Assembly: GCF_002813375.1 (NCBI RefSeq)
Contig: NZ_PHUJ01000003.1
Coordinates: 744,001 to 808,000, forward strand
Source: Pseudonocardia alni
Lineage (GTDB): Bacteria > Actinomycetota > Actinomycetes > Mycobacteriales > Pseudonocardiaceae
Direction of reading: 5' to 3'
DNA length: 64,000 bases
The notes beneath the pieces were generated by a model, which did no database searches, was not told the DNA's origin, and worked only from the letters and a program-made list of their open reading frames with translations. A program made the position numbers and the translations under genes. Below, piece by piece: positions 39,797 to 49,518 of this stretch. The first letter of the stretch is position 1, and the number at the start of each line of letters is the position of its first letter.

Positions 39797-40978
39797 TCAG
39801 CCCGCGGAGCGGTCGGGCGCTGCGGGGCGGTCGGGCACAGCGGGGCGGTCGGGCACAGCGGGCCGGTCGGCCGGGGCGGTGCGGGCGGGCTCCCGGGCGT
39901 CGACCATCGTGAGCCCGGTGAGCCGGCCGGCCACCCCGCGGTGGCCGGTGCTGCGCCGGAGCCCGACCAGGCCCGCGATCCCCCACAGCAACCCGAGCAC
40001 GCCGAGCGCGCCGGACGGCCCGGAGAGCAGCAGGAACCCTCCGGTGCCGAGCAGTACCCGGGCGACGCGGCGCCCGCGGCCGGGGACGCCGCCGCCGGGC
40101 AGCGCAGGCCGCAGCCGCACCGCCCGCTGGCCGACGGTGCCGCCGCGCCCCACCAGCGGCACCACCAGGAACACCAGCAGCGGCAGCCAGAACCCGAGGA
40201 CGGTGTTCGCGGTGTCGAACCAGTCGGGCAGCGGCCCGCCGGTGTACCCGGTCAGCGCGGTCCCGGCGAGCAGCAGCGAGCCGAGCAGGGACCCGGTCAC
40301 CCAGACCGCCGCCAGGTCGCAGAGGGCTCCGAGCAGCCGGCGCCCGGCCGTCACCGGGGCCGGCCGGTCGGGGTCGGCGCCGGCGTCCCACGAGCGGGGC
40401 CGCACCAGGGCGGCGGCGAGACCGCCGAGCAACGCGCCCGCGGTGTTGGCGATCAGGTCGTCGACGTCGGCGAGCCGGTAGGCGCACGGGAACAGGAACC
40501 AGTTGCCGGTGTACTGGGTGGCCTCGACGAGCAGGGACACCGCGAGCCCGGCGGCCACGGTGACCGGCAGCGAGCGACGGAACACCCCGCGCAGGAACCA
40601 GCCCAGCGGCGCGAACAGCGCCACGTTGAGCACCACCTGCTGCACCGCGGCGTTCGCGAGCCAGGCCCGCACCCCGGTCGAGTCCTGGCGGGCGGCGATC
40701 CGGGTGACGTCGCCGACGAAGGCGAACGGCCGGGTCTGCAGCGAGTCCGCCGCGGTGCGCCCGGCGCAGAACGCCGCGTCGACCTGGGGCAGCGGGAGCA
40801 GGGTGTAGCCGAGGACCGCCAGCCCGTACACCGGGACGGCGACGAGTACGGCCAGCTCGCCGGGCCCGAAGCGACCGCGGCGGCGGTAGGTCAGCGCGAC
40901 GGCCGGGACGAGTACGGCGAGCACCAGCGCCGACCCGAGCCCGATCGCGAGCACCCCGGGGATGATCCGGTCGTTCAC
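39797..40978 (-). CDS. VanZ-RDD fusion membrane protein
   Basis: A 393-residue protein with two membrane domains. Residues ~1-195 are a VanZ-like domain (LLVEATQYTGNWFLFPCAYRLADVDDLIANTAGALLGG, four to five helices); residues ~215-340 are an RDD domain (RRLLGALCDLAAVW, then the GTVGQRAVRLRP loop) with three helices. VanZ-like proteins are linked to teicoplanin resistance and envelope functions, RDD proteins to ion transport; the fusion's role is unknown. The C-terminus carries DRPAVP hexapeptide repeats. The GTG at 40978 lies 8 nt after TAACGT. Confidence 0.85.
   Translation of the reverse strand: MNDRIIPGVLAIGLGSALVLAVLVPAVALTYRRRGRFGPGELAVLVAVPVYGLAVLGYTLLPLPQVDAAFCAGRTAADSLQTRPFAFVGDVTRIAARQDSTGVRAWLANAAVQQVVLNVALFAPLGWFLRGVFRRSLPVTVAAGLAVSLLVEATQYTGNWFLFPCAYRLADVDDLIANTAGALLGGLAAALVRPRSWDAGADPDRPAPVTAGRRLLGALCDLAAVWVTGSLLGSLLLAGTALTGYTGGPLPDWFDTANTVLGFWLPLLVFLVVPLVGRGGTVGQRAVRLRPALPGGGVPGRGRRVARVLLGTGGFLLLSGPSGALGVLGLLWGIAGLVGLRRSTGHRGVAGRLTGLTMVDAREPARTAPADRPAVPDRPAVPDRPAAPDRSAG
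39804..39875. repeat. 18-nt tandem repeat in the 3' end of the VanZ-RDD gene
   Basis: Four 18-nt units; the two central ones (39822-39839 and 39840-39857) are identical and the outer two diverged. On the minus strand they encode DRPAVP-type hexapeptides. In-frame length means copy-number change would not disrupt the gene. Confidence 0.8.
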
Positions 40979-40986
40979 GGTCGCCG

Positions 40987-40992
40987 ACGTTA
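40987..40992 (-). promoter_or_regulatory. Leaderless -10 element (TAACGT) for the VanZ-RDD gene
   Basis: TAACGT, 8 nt, then the GTG at 40978. Confidence 0.4.
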
Positions 40993-41032
40993 GCGATCGT
41001 CCGGGGTGCGCCCAGGGACCGAAACGGGTGGT

Positions 41033-42016
41033 TCAGCCCAGGACGTCGAGGATCTGCTGGGCGGCGAGGGTGGGGGTGAGCCCGCCGTCGCGGACCTCGG
41101 CGGTGAGCTTCGGGAGCCGCTCGGCCGTCGCCGGGTCGTGCAGCACCCGGTCCATGAGCCGGTCGCGCACCATCTGCCACATCCACTCGACCTGCTGGTC
41201 GGCGCGCCGGGTCGCGAGCTCACCGCCCTTGTCGAGGGCCTCGCGGTGGGCGGTGACCTTCTCCCACACGGTGTCCAGGCCCTTCCCGGTCTGCGCGGAG
41301 CAGGACAGCACCGGGGTGCGCCAGTGCGCCGAGGTGGGGGTCATCATGTGCAGCGCGCCGGCGAGCTCGCGGGCCGCGGCGCGGGCGTCGCGCTCGTGCG
41401 GGCCGTCGGCCTTGTTCACGGCGACGACGTCGGCGAGCTCCAGGATGCCCTTCTTGATCCCCTGCAGCGCGTCGCCGGTGCGGGCGATGGTGAGGAACAG
41501 GAAGGTGTCGACCATCCCGGCGACGGCGGTCTCGGACTGGCCGACCCCGACGGTCTCGACGAGGACGACGTCGAACCCGGCGGCCTCCATGACGACCATC
41601 GTCTCCCGGGTGCGGCGGGCGACCCCGCCGAGCGTGCCCGCCGACGGCGACGGCCGCACGAACGCGTGCGGGTCGACGGCCAGGCGCGGCATCCGGGTCT
41701 TGTCACCCAGGATGGACCCGCGGGTACGGGTAGACGACGGGTCGACGGCGAGGACCGCCACCCGGTGCCCCCGGGCGGTGAGTGTGGAGCCCATCGCCTC
41801 GATGAAGGTCGACTTCCCGACCCCGGGTACCCCGGAGATACCGACCCGCACCGCGTGCCCGGCCTTCGGGGTCAGCTCCAGGAGCAGCTCCTGGGCGGCC
41901 CGCTGGTGGTCGGGCCTGCTGGACTCGACCAGGGTGATCGCCCGGGCGAGCAGGGTGCGGTCGCCGGCCAGGACCCCGCGGGCGAGCTCCGCGGGGTCGG
42001 GGACGCGAGGGGCCAT
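41033..42016 (-). CDS. meaB: Methylmalonyl-CoA mutase-associated GTPase MeaB
   Basis: A 327-residue G3E-type GTPase that loads and protects the B12 cofactor of methylmalonyl-CoA mutase. The P-loop is GISGVPGVGKSTFIEA (about residues 59-74), switch region VLAVDPSSTRTRGSILGDKTRM, Walker B DVVLVETVGVGQSE and the base-recognition motif VVAVNKAD. Length is as expected. The ATG at 42016 has AAGGAG about 12 nt upstream. It lies after mutA-mutB on the same strand, but two strong hairpins in the 119-nt gap suggest reduced or separate transcription. Confidence 0.95.
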   Translation of the reverse strand: MAPRVPDPAELARGVLAGDRTLLARAITLVESSRPDHQRAAQELLLELTPKAGHAVRVGISGVPGVGKSTFIEAMGSTLTARGHRVAVLAVDPSSTRTRGSILGDKTRMPRLAVDPHAFVRPSPSAGTLGGVARRTRETMVVMEAAGFDVVLVETVGVGQSETAVAGMVDTFLFLTIARTGDALQGIKKGILELADVVAVNKADGPHERDARAAARELAGALHMMTPTSAHWRTPVLSCSAQTGKGLDTVWEKVTAHREALDKGGELATRRADQQVEWMWQMVRDRLMDRVLHDPATAERLPKLTAEVRDGGLTPTLAAQQILDVLG

Positions 42017-42043
42017 CGGCGGGACTCTCCTTGCGGGTCGGCA

Positions 42044-42125
42044 CCGCGCCCGGTGCGCGGGTGGGCGCACCGGGCGCGGCGACGCGGCACGATGACGAGC
42101 AACCGTGACGGCGGCGCCGTCACGG
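42044..42125 (-). terminator. Two consecutive hairpins between mutB and meaB
   Basis: After the mutB stop comes a 10-bp hairpin (arms 42103-42112 and 42116-42125, 3-nt loop), then a perfect 15-bp hairpin (arms 42044-42058 and 42065-42079, 6-nt loop), ending 27 nt before the meaB ATG. Either a terminator with readthrough or an RNA-processing/stability element. Confidence 0.65.
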
Positions 42126-42135
42126 CGGCGGTGAC

Positions 42136-44346
42136 TCAGTCGGCGTAGACGCTGCCGGTCCGCGCGGACGTGTCCGGGTCGTCGTGACCGAGCGCGGCGG
42201 CCAGCTTGCCGAGCAGGTCGACCGCGGCCTCGGCGATGACCGTGCCGGGCGGGAACACCGCGGCCGCGCCCATCTCCAGCAGCTCCGGCACGTCCGCGGG
42301 CGGGATGACCCCGCCGACGACGACCATGATGTCGTCGCGCCCCAGCTCGGCGAGCTCGCGGCGCAGCTCCGGGACCAGCGTGAGGTGCCCGGCGGCCAGC
42401 GAGCTGGCGCCGATCACGTGCACGTCGGACTCGGCGGCCTGCTTCGCGACCTCGGCCGGGGTCTGGAACAGCGGCCCGACGTCGACGTCGAAGCCGATGT
42501 CGGCGAACGCGGTCGAGATGACCTTCTGGCCGCGGTCGTGGCCGTCCTGGCCCATCTTCGCGACCAGGATGCGGGGCTGGCGGCCCTCGTGGCCGGCGAA
42601 CTCGGAGACGAGCTCGCGGGCGCGGTCGATCGCCGGGTTCTGCCCGGCCTCGGCGGAGTACACACCGGAGATGATGCGGATCTGTCCGGCGTGGCGCCCG
42701 AAGACCTTCTCGAGTGCGTCGGAGATCTCCCCGACCGTGGCCTGGTCGCGGGCCGCGTTGACGGCCAGCTGGAGCAGGTTCTCGTCGTCGGAGCGCGACG
42801 AGCCCTCGGCGATCTTCTCCGCGGCGCCGGTGAGCGCGCGCAGGGCCTCGTCGACGGCGCGGTCGTCGCGCTCGGCGCGGAGCCGGGCCAGCTTCTCGAG
42901 CTGCTCGCGGCGCACGTTCGCGTTGTCGACCTTGAGCACGTCGATCTGCTCGTCGGCCTCGACGACGTACTTGTTGACGCCGATCACCGGCTGGCGGCCC
43001 GAGTCGATCCGGGCCTGGGTGCGGGCCGCGGCCTCCTCGACGCGCATCTTGGGGATGCCGGCGTCGATGGCCTGGGCCATGCCGCCGGCCTTCTCGACCT
43101 CGTCGATGTGCGCCCACGCCCGCTTCGCGAGGTCGTAGGTGAGCTTCTCCACGTAGTAGGAGCCGCCCCACGGGTCGACGACGTTCGTGGTGCCCGACTC
43201 CTGCTGCAGCAGCAGCTGGGTGTTGCGCGCGATCCGCGCGGAGAAGTCCGTCGGCAGCGCGAGGGCCTCGTCGAGGGCGTTGGTGTGCAGCGACTGGGTG
43301 TGGCCCTGGGTGGCGGCCATCGCCTCGACGCAGGTGCGGACGACGTTGTTGTAGACGTCCTGCGCGGTCAGCGACCAGCCGGAGGTCTGCGAGTGCGTCC
43401 GCAGCGACAGCGACTTGGCGTTCTGCGGCTCGAACCGGTTCACGAGCTTGGACCAGAGCAGGCGCGCGGCCCGCATCTTGGCGACCTCCATGAAGAAGTT
43501 CATGCCGATCGCCCAGAAGAAGCTCAGCCGCGGGGCGAACTTGTCGATGTCCAGCCCGGCGTCGACCCCGGCCCGCAGGTACTCCACGCCGTCGGCGAGG
43601 GTGTAGGCGAGCTCCAGGTCGTTGGTCGCCCCCGCCTCCTGGATGTGGTAGCCGGAGATGGAGATCGAGTTGAACTTCGGCATCTCGCGGCTGGTGAAGC
43701 CGAAGATGTCGGAGATGATCTGCATCGACGGCTGCGGCGGGTAGATGTAGGTGTTGCGGACCATGAACTCCTTCAGGATGTCGTTCTGAATGGTTCCGGT
43801 CAGCTTCTCGGGGCTCACGCCCTGTTCCTCGGCGGCGACGATGTAGAGCGCCAGCACCGGGAGCACGGCGCCGTTCATCGTCATCGACACCGACATCTTG
43901 TCCAGCGGGATGCCGTCGAAGAGCTGGCGCATGTCGAGGATCGAGTCGATCGCGACCCCGGCCATGCCGACGTCGCCGGCGACGCGCGGGTGGTCGGAGT
44001 CGTAGCCGCGGTGGGTGGCCAGGTCGAACGCGATCGACAGGCCCTTCTGCCCGGCGGCGAGGTTGCGCCGGTAGAACGCGTTCGACTCCGCGGCGGTGGA
44101 GAACCCGGCGTACTGGCGCACCGTCCACGGCTGGTTGGTGTACATCGTCGGGTACGGCCCGCGCAGGTACGGGGTGATGCCCGGGTAGGTGTGCAGGAAG
44201 TCGACGCCGGCGAGGTCGTCGGCGGTGTAGAGCGGCTTGACGCCGATCCCCTCCGGCGCCTCCCAGGCGTCGGCGGAGCCGGTCCAGGTGGTCGCGGGGG
44301 TGGTGTCGCCCAGCAGCGGCACGCCGGTGAAGTCGGGAATGCTCAC
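42136..44346 (-). CDS. mutB: Methylmalonyl-CoA mutase large (catalytic) subunit
   Basis: A 736-residue adenosylcobalamin enzyme interconverting (R)-methylmalonyl-CoA and succinyl-CoA. The N-terminal barrel has [20 protein letters not shown], the substrate-binding loop of true mutases, and [16 protein letters not shown]. The C-terminal B12 domain has the base-off motif [14 protein letters not shown] (His ligand of cobalt), GASSLAAGH and VVVGGVIP. Length and motifs match Propionibacterium MutB. The GTG start follows GGAGG by 7 nt and overlaps the mutA stop, so the two subunits are cotranslated. It completes a propionyl-CoA route along with meaB. Confidence 0.97.
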   Translation of the reverse strand: MSIPDFTGVPLLGDTTPATTWTGSADAWEAPEGIGVKPLYTADDLAGVDFLHTYPGITPYLRGPYPTMYTNQPWTVRQYAGFSTAAESNAFYRRNLAAGQKGLSIAFDLATHRGYDSDHPRVAGDVGMAGVAIDSILDMRQLFDGIPLDKMSVSMTMNGAVLPVLALYIVAAEEQGVSPEKLTGTIQNDILKEFMVRNTYIYPPQPSMQIISDIFGFTSREMPKFNSISISGYHIQEAGATNDLELAYTLADGVEYLRAGVDAGLDIDKFAPRLSFFWAIGMNFFMEVAKMRAARLLWSKLVNRFEPQNAKSLSLRTHSQTSGWSLTAQDVYNNVVRTCVEAMAATQGHTQSLHTNALDEALALPTDFSARIARNTQLLLQQESGTTNVVDPWGGSYYVEKLTYDLAKRAWAHIDEVEKAGGMAQAIDAGIPKMRVEEAAARTQARIDSGRQPVIGVNKYVVEADEQIDVLKVDNANVRREQLEKLARLRAERDDRAVDEALRALTGAAEKIAEGSSRSDDENLLQLAVNAARDQATVGEISDALEKVFGRHAGQIRIISGVYSAEAGQNPAIDRARELVSEFAGHEGRQPRILVAKMGQDGHDRGQKVISTAFADIGFDVDVGPLFQTPAEVAKQAAESDVHVIGASSLAAGHLTLVPELRRELAELGRDDIMVVVGGVIPPADVPELLEMGAAAVFPPGTVIAEAAVDLLGKLAAALGHDDPDTSARTGSVYAD

Positions 44347-46274
44347 TTCGAGCCCTCCAGGTGGGTGTACACGTCGTCGAGGACGGCGAGGGCGTCGCAG
44401 CCGGCGAACAGGTGGCCGTCGACGCCGGGCACCTCGTCCTTCGGCTTCCCCGCGAGCAGGATGCGCGCGGCACCGGCCTCGCGCAGCGCGGCGGCGGTCT
44501 CGGCGGCGCGCTCGTCGTAGACCGTGTCCGAGGAGCAGAGCACCACGACCGGCGTCCCGTCCTTGCCGTAGGCGTCGACGACGTCCGCGGTGGAGTCGGT
44601 CGGGCCGGCGTCGACGGTGTCGACGCCACCGGCGGCCAGCAGGTTGCGGGTGAACCCGGCGCGGGCGGTGTAGACCGCGAGCGGGCCGAGGGTGGCGAGG
44701 AAGGCGGTGGGGCGCGAGCCCGTCTCGCCCAGCAGCGCGTCGGAGCGGTCCCGGTGGGCCTCGTAGGCCTCGGCGGGGCGGTAGAGCGGCAGTCCCCCGC
44801 GCTCGACGGCCGGCGGCAGCGGGGTGCGCTCGACCGGCTTCTCGTTCAGGTCGGGGAACTCCGAGACGCCGGTGAGCGGCGTCCTCCGCTTCGCGACGTC
44901 GGCCTCGCGGCGGGCGCGGACCTCGCCGACCCGCTCGGCGACCAGGCCGGAGTCGAGGGCGGCGACGGCCCCACCCGCGGCCTCGATCTCGACGAAGAAC
45001 TCCCAGGCCGGCCCGGCGAGGTCGTCGGTGAGGTGCTCGATGTACCAGGAGCCGCCGCCCGGGTCGATGACCCGCGCCAGGTGCGCCTCCTCCACGAGCA
45101 GGTTCTGGGTGTTGCGGGCGATGCGGCGGGAGAACGGCTCGGCGACGCCGAGGGCGGCGTCGAAGGGCGGCACGGTGACCGCGTCGGCCCCGCCGACGCC
45201 CGCGGCGAACCCGGCGACGGTGCCGCGGAGCATGTTGACCCACGGGTCGCGGCGGGTGAACAGCGCCTCGGGGACGGTGGCGTGCTGGGTCTGCGGCACG
45301 TCGGTGACGCCGGAGGCCTCCAGCACCCGGGCCCACAGCCGCCGCCCGGCGCGCAGGGCGGCGATCGTCGGGAACTGCTCGGGGGTGGCGGCGTAGCGGA
45401 ACTCGAGCAGCCGCGCCGCGTCGGCGACGGCGATCCCGGCCGCGTCGAGCGCCCGCAGGTAGGCGACGCCCGCGGCCAGGGACCAGCCCAGCTCCTGGGC
45501 GTCGGAGCCGCCCGCCTCGCGGATCACGGTCGCGTCGACGGTGATCGCGGTGACCTTGTCGAAGGTGCCGTGGACGCGGCGGGCGACCTCGACGACCGAG
45601 TCGACGTCCGGGCCGGACCCCGCGCGGGCGCGCAGCCCGATCGGGTCCACGCCCAGCGAGCCGAGCAGCTCGGCGTCCTCGACGCCGTTGCGCGCGGCCA
45701 GGTCCAGGTAGGCGTGCGCGGCGGCGACCTGCTCGGTCCCGGCGTCCAGGGCGACCCCGGCCAGGTCCAGGTGCACGCCCTCCAGGGCGCGGGCCAGGTC
45801 GGCGACGGCGACGCCGCCCTCGCCCACGCGCAGCCACACCGAGGTGACGCCGCACTCCAGGTCGGCCAGCACGGCCTCGCGGACGGCCGCCGGATCGGTG
45901 CCGGCGTGGCGCTGGCGGATGTCCCAGCCGTCGGGTACGTGCCCGTCGGTGCGGGCGCCGCGGGTGAACGGCCACGACCCCGGCACGCCGGTGGGCGGCA
46001 GGTCGGTGGTGTCCTCGTCGGCGTAGAGCGGCGCGACACGGATGCCGTCGGGTGAGGTGCGGGTCAGGGTCTCGACCCCGGCCCCGAGCTCGGCGTCCTC
46101 GCCGATCCGGCCCGACTTGCGCACCACCGCGTCCGCGGCGGCGAGCCACTGGTCACGGGTGACCGGGTCGAAGCCACCGGCCAGGACCAGCTCCTCCGGC
46201 TCCACCGGACCGTCCACGGCAGAGCCCTCCGGACCGGCTGCGCGGTCGACCGCGCTGCGGTCACTGTCCGTCAT
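44343..46274 (-). CDS. mutA: Methylmalonyl-CoA mutase small subunit
   Basis: A 643-residue non-catalytic partner of MutB. It keeps the barrel fold ([74 protein letters not shown]) but its C-terminal cobalamin-like domain lacks the DxHxxG motif, reading [15 protein letters not shown] instead, as expected for the small subunit. The ATG at 46274 is chosen because GAGGAG lies about 10 nt upstream; a GTG six codons earlier is less likely. The TGA overlaps the mutB GTG by 4 nt. Confidence 0.95.
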   Translation of the reverse strand: MTDSDRSAVDRAAGPEGSAVDGPVEPEELVLAGGFDPVTRDQWLAAADAVVRKSGRIGEDAELGAGVETLTRTSPDGIRVAPLYADEDTTDLPPTGVPGSWPFTRGARTDGHVPDGWDIRQRHAGTDPAAVREAVLADLECGVTSVWLRVGEGGVAVADLARALEGVHLDLAGVALDAGTEQVAAAHAYLDLAARNGVEDAELLGSLGVDPIGLRARAGSGPDVDSVVEVARRVHGTFDKVTAITVDATVIREAGGSDAQELGWSLAAGVAYLRALDAAGIAVADAARLLEFRYAATPEQFPTIAALRAGRRLWARVLEASGVTDVPQTQHATVPEALFTRRDPWVNMLRGTVAGFAAGVGGADAVTVPPFDAALGVAEPFSRRIARNTQNLLVEEAHLARVIDPGGGSWYIEHLTDDLAGPAWEFFVEIEAAGGAVAALDSGLVAERVGEVRARREADVAKRRTPLTGVSEFPDLNEKPVERTPLPPAVERGGLPLYRPAEAYEAHRDRSDALLGETGSRPTAFLATLGPLAVYTARAGFTRNLLAAGGVDTVDAGPTDSTADVVDAYGKDGTPVVVLCSSDTVYDERAAETAAALREAGAARILLAGKPKDEVPGVDGHLFAGCDALAVLDDVYTHLEGSK

Positions 46275-46533
46275 CCGCTCTGTTCTCCTCACCGGCCCGC
46301 GGGGCGGCCTCGTTGCCCGCCGGATGGCGCCGTCGTCGACGCCACCGAAGTGCAGCGGAGTCTAGTGAGCCGGTGCCGCCGGGGGCATGCGCTGTGGCGA
46401 GGCGCGCACGGCCTGTGATGCACCCGACTGGCGCAACGGGACCGTCCGGGGGGCTCGCGGCGTACACCCGGCGGTTCCCCGCCGGTAGTCCTCATGGGTA
46501 GCCCCGGGCGGCCCCGGACGTCAGTCTGAGGCC

Positions 46534-47028
46534 GTGTCGACTCCCGGACCCGCACCCGCCGTCCCCGGGCTGACCCCGGTCGCCCGCGTCCACGTCCTGC
46601 TCGACCCGCCGCTGGAGGTCGGACGGACCCCGTTCGGCCGGGAGCGGGAGATCCCCATCGTCGGCGGCACGGTCGCCGGACCCGGCCGCGACGGCGAGGG
46701 GCTGCACGGCGAGGTGCTCCGGGGCGGCGCCGACCGCCAGCGGGTGCTCGACGACGGCACCGCCGTGATCGACACCCGCTACACCGTGGCGCTGCGGTCG
46801 GGGCACCTGCTGCAGCTGGCGACGGCGGGCTACCGCACCGGCCCGGCCCCGGTCCTCGACGCGCTGCTCGCCGGGGAGCCGGTCGACCCGGCCCGCTACT
46901 ACTTCCGGGTCGTCGTCGACGCCCGGACCGCCGACCCGGACCTGGCCTGGCTCAACACCGCGGTGCTCGTCGGCTCCGCGGTCCGCACCGCCGACGCGGT
47001 CGCCTACGACGCCTACCTCGTGACCTGA
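46534..47028 (+). CDS. DUF3237-domain protein
   Basis: A 164-residue beta-rich protein matching DUF3237: VLLDPPLEVGRTPFGREREIPIVGGTVAGPG near the start, DGTAVIDTRYTVALRSGHLLQLATAGYRTG in the middle and YYFRVVVDARTADPDLAWLNTAV at the end. The family is uncharacterised; it is often met in catabolic or secondary-metabolite surroundings. The GTG at 46534 is 6 nt after CAGTCT, suggestive of a leaderless start. The 258-nt gap upstream, next to mutA, contains only a 7-bp GC hairpin at 46468-46485. It reads toward a molybdoenzyme-reductase pair but is not tightly linked to it. Confidence 0.83.
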   Translation: MSTPGPAPAVPGLTPVARVHVLLDPPLEVGRTPFGREREIPIVGGTVAGPGRDGEGLHGEVLRGGADRQRVLDDGTAVIDTRYTVALRSGHLLQLATAGYRTGPAPVLDALLAGEPVDPARYYFRVVVDARTADPDLAWLNTAVLVGSAVRTADAVAYDAYLVT

Positions 47029-47071
47029 GGCGGGTGGGAACAACCGGGGGTGGGGGTGCATTGTGGTCGGC

Positions 47072-47677
47072 ATGCCCCCCGTGACCCGAGGATTCGTCGG
47101 GCGCAGGCCGCGGGACCGGCGGCTGCCACCCGGCCAGTACGACGCCGGTGACCAGTGGCCGGTGCTGACCGCCGAGCGCGCCCCCACCCTGGACACCGCC
47201 CGCTGGACCTTCCGCATCGACGGCCTCGTCGAGCGCCCGGTCGAGTGGACCTGGGACGAGATCCGCGCCCTGCCCCGCGAACGCTGGGACGGCGACATCC
47301 ACTGCGTCACCACCTGGTCGAAGTTCGGGATGCGCTGGAGCGGGGTCGCGGTCGACACGCTGCTGGAGGCCGCGGGGCCGCTGCCGGAGGCACGGTTCGC
47401 CGTCGCGCACTCGCACTCGGGCTACACCACCAACATGCCGCTGTCCGACCTCACCGGCGGCCGGGCGTGGCTGGCGTTCGAGGCGCAGGGCGCGCCGCTG
47501 ACCCGCGAGCACGGCGGCCCGGCGCGGCTGCTCGTGCCGCACCTGTACTTCTGGAAGAGCGCGAAGTGGGTCGCCGGGCTGCGCCTGACCGCCGAGGACG
47601 AGCCCGGTTTCTGGGAGCGCAACGGCTACCACGACCGCGGCGACCCGTGGTCCGAGCAGCGCTTCCAGGGCGACTGA
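47072..47677 (+). CDS. Sulfite-oxidase-like molybdopterin oxidoreductase
   Basis: A 201-residue single-domain protein of the oxidoreductase molybdopterin-binding family (YedY/SUOX fold). The Mo-coordinating Cys is in DIHCVTTWSKFGMRWSGV; further conserved pieces are TTNMPLSDL, GGPARLLVPHLYFWKSAKWV and GFWERNGYHDRGDPW. There is no Tat signal and no dimerisation domain, so it is a cytosolic minimal type of unknown substrate. The ATG at 47072 follows CATTGT by 7 nt; a GTG three codons earlier is the alternative. Two nt separate it from a flavin reductase gene, its likely electron partner. Confidence 0.9.
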   Translation: MPPVTRGFVGRRPRDRRLPPGQYDAGDQWPVLTAERAPTLDTARWTFRIDGLVERPVEWTWDEIRALPRERWDGDIHCVTTWSKFGMRWSGVAVDTLLEAAGPLPEARFAVAHSHSGYTTNMPLSDLTGGRAWLAFEAQGAPLTREHGGPARLLVPHLYFWKSAKWVAGLRLTAEDEPGFWERNGYHDRGDPWSEQRFQGD

Positions 47678-47679
47678 CC

Positions 47680-48408
47680 GTGGACACCACCCCGGCCACC
47701 ACCCCTCGCCGGACCCTGCGCTGGCAGACCGCGACCGTGCTGTCGGTGCACGACGAGGCCCCGGGGGTGCGGACGTTCCGGCTCGGCCTGGCCGAGCCCG
47801 CCACGCACCTGCCGGGCCAGTACTACGTGCTGCGCCTGACCGCCGAGGACGGCTACACCGCACAGCGCAGCTACTCGGTGGCCTCCGCTCCCGACGGGCG
47901 GCCGGAGATCGCGCTGACCGTCGAACGTCTCGACGACGGTGAGGTGTCGGAGTTTCTGCACGACGTCGTCGTGGTCGGGGACGTGCTGGAGGTCCGCGGC
48001 CCGGTCGGCGGCTGGTTCGCCTGGGACGGGGTCTCCCCCGCGCTGCTGGTCGGCGGCGGCTCCGGCCAGGTCCCGCTGGCCGCGATGCTGCGCCACGCCC
48101 GCGCCACCGGCCGTCCCGACCTGGTCCGGATGCTGGTCTCGGTCCGCACCCCCGACGACCTGTTCTACGGTGAGGAGCTCACCGGGCCCCCGGTCACCAC
48201 GGTGTTCACCCGGACCGCCCCACCCGGCGCGGTCCGCCCGGCGGGCCGGCTCACCCTCGACGACCTGGCCCCGCTCGTCCGCGGCGGGGAGACCGCGTTC
48301 GTGTGCGGCTCCCCCGCCTTCGCCGCCGCCGCGGCCGACCTGCTCGCCGCCGCCGGGGTCCCCGACCACGCGATCCGGATCGAGCAGTTCGGCCCGACCG
48401 GGGCCTGA
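47680..48408 (+). CDS. FAD-binding ferredoxin-reductase-type oxidoreductase
   Basis: A 242-residue FNR-superfamily reductase. The FAD site is RSYSVASAPD in the beta-barrel (about residues 66-75), and the NAD(P) site begins ALLVGGGSGQVPLAAMLRHA and ends with FVCGSPAFAAAAADLL. There is no 2Fe-2S domain. Because the gene starts 2 nt after the sulfite-oxidase-like gene, the pair probably forms an NAD(P)H-driven molybdoenzyme system; this association recurs in actinobacteria. The GTG start at 47680 is the first possible one. Confidence 0.9.
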   Translation: MDTTPATTPRRTLRWQTATVLSVHDEAPGVRTFRLGLAEPATHLPGQYYVLRLTAEDGYTAQRSYSVASAPDGRPEIALTVERLDDGEVSEFLHDVVVVGDVLEVRGPVGGWFAWDGVSPALLVGGGSGQVPLAAMLRHARATGRPDLVRMLVSVRTPDDLFYGEELTGPPVTTVFTRTAPPGAVRPAGRLTLDDLAPLVRGGETAFVCGSPAFAAAAADLLAAAGVPDHAIRIEQFGPTGA

Positions 48409-48475
48409 CCCTGCGGCCCGTCGCGGGGGTGCGGCAGGATGACGCCGCCCCGCCCGCGCACCGCAGGAGCCGACA

Positions 48476-49405
48476 ATGACCGTCACCCCCGCCGAGACGT
48501 CGTTCGCGAGCGGCGGGCTGCGCTGTGCGGCCTGGCACCTCGCCCCGGTCGGCGACGCGCTCGCGAACGACCGCGGCCGCCCCTGCGTGGTCATGGCGCA
48601 CGGCTTCGGCGCCACCCGCGACTCCGGGCTGCTGCCCTTCGCGCAGCGTTTCGCCGCCGCGGGCTGCGCGGTGCTCGTGTTCGACTACCGCGGGTTCGGC
48701 GCCTCGGACGGCACCGGCGATCCCCGCCTGGACCAGGACGTCCACCACGGCAGGCACCGCGCCGACTACCACGCCGCGATCGCGCACGCCCGCACGCTGC
48801 CCGGCGTCGACCCCGAGCGGATCGTGCTGTGGGGCAGCTCGTACTCCGGCGGCCACGTCGTCCCGGTCGCCGCCCGCGACGGCCAGGTCGCCGCGGTGAT
48901 CTCCCAGGGTGCGGCGATGGACGGGACCGCCGCGCTGCTGGAGATCCTGCGCTACGCCGGACCCGGACAGCTCGCCCGCCTCACCGGGCACGGGCTGCGC
49001 GACGCCGCCGCCGGGCTGCTCGGACGACCGCCGCACCGGATCGCGGTGTTCGGACCGCCCGGGTCGACCGCGGCGATCACCTCGCACGACGCCGAGAGCG
49101 GCTACTCCTCGATCACCGGGCCCGGGTTCCGCAACACCATGCGGGCCCGGGGCGCGCTGCGGATCCCGCTGAACCGCCCGGTGACGGCGGCGGCGCGACT
49201 GCGGGCGCCGATCCTCGTCGTCGTCGCGGCGCGGGACTCGATCGCGCCGCCGGCGTCGGTGCGCGCGGTGGCCGCGCGGGCCGGGGCGGGCTCGGAGGTC
49301 CTGGAGCTGCCGTGCGGGCACTTCGACATCTATCTCGGCGCGATGTTCGAGCGGTCCGTGACCGCACAGGTGGACTTCCTGCGCCGCACGCTCGCCGTCG
49401 CCTGA
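48476..49405 (+). CDS. Alpha/beta hydrolase
   Basis: A 309-residue alpha/beta hydrolase. The oxyanion strand is VVMAHGFGATRDSGLLPFA, followed by VLVFDYRGFGASDG; the nucleophile elbow is LWGSSYSGGHV (Ser about residue 122), and the C-terminal part has VVAARDSIAPP with the Asp and LPCGHFDIYLG with the His. No signal peptide or TM segment. It resembles the dienelactone/X-Pro-like group; substrate unknown. The ATG follows CAGGAG by 6 nt. The 235-nt gap after it contains a probable promoter region for the NRPS-like gene. Confidence 0.9.
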   Translation: MTVTPAETSFASGGLRCAAWHLAPVGDALANDRGRPCVVMAHGFGATRDSGLLPFAQRFAAAGCAVLVFDYRGFGASDGTGDPRLDQDVHHGRHRADYHAAIAHARTLPGVDPERIVLWGSSYSGGHVVPVAARDGQVAAVISQGAAMDGTAALLEILRYAGPGQLARLTGHGLRDAAAGLLGRPPHRIAVFGPPGSTAAITSHDAESGYSSITGPGFRNTMRARGALRIPLNRPVTAAARLRAPILVVVAARDSIAPPASVRAVAARAGAGSEVLELPCGHFDIYLGAMFERSVTAQVDFLRRTLAVA

Positions 49406-49518
49406 CTGGGCCGGACGGAGGACCCGCAGACCCCGGCTGGGGTAGCACCATCTGTGAGCGGCCACACTCCGTAAAACTGAGCACCTATCGCTTACTCGCT
49501 CGCCGTAACGGGCCCCCG

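Noticed and set aside
44343..46274. MutA as a damaged mutase because it lacks DxHxxG
   Set aside because: The small subunit of heterodimeric methylmalonyl-CoA mutases normally lacks the cobalamin motif.
46275..46533. Cobalamin riboswitch ahead of the mutA-mutB genes
   Set aside because: No B12-box-like sequence is visible in the upstream gap on the minus strand.
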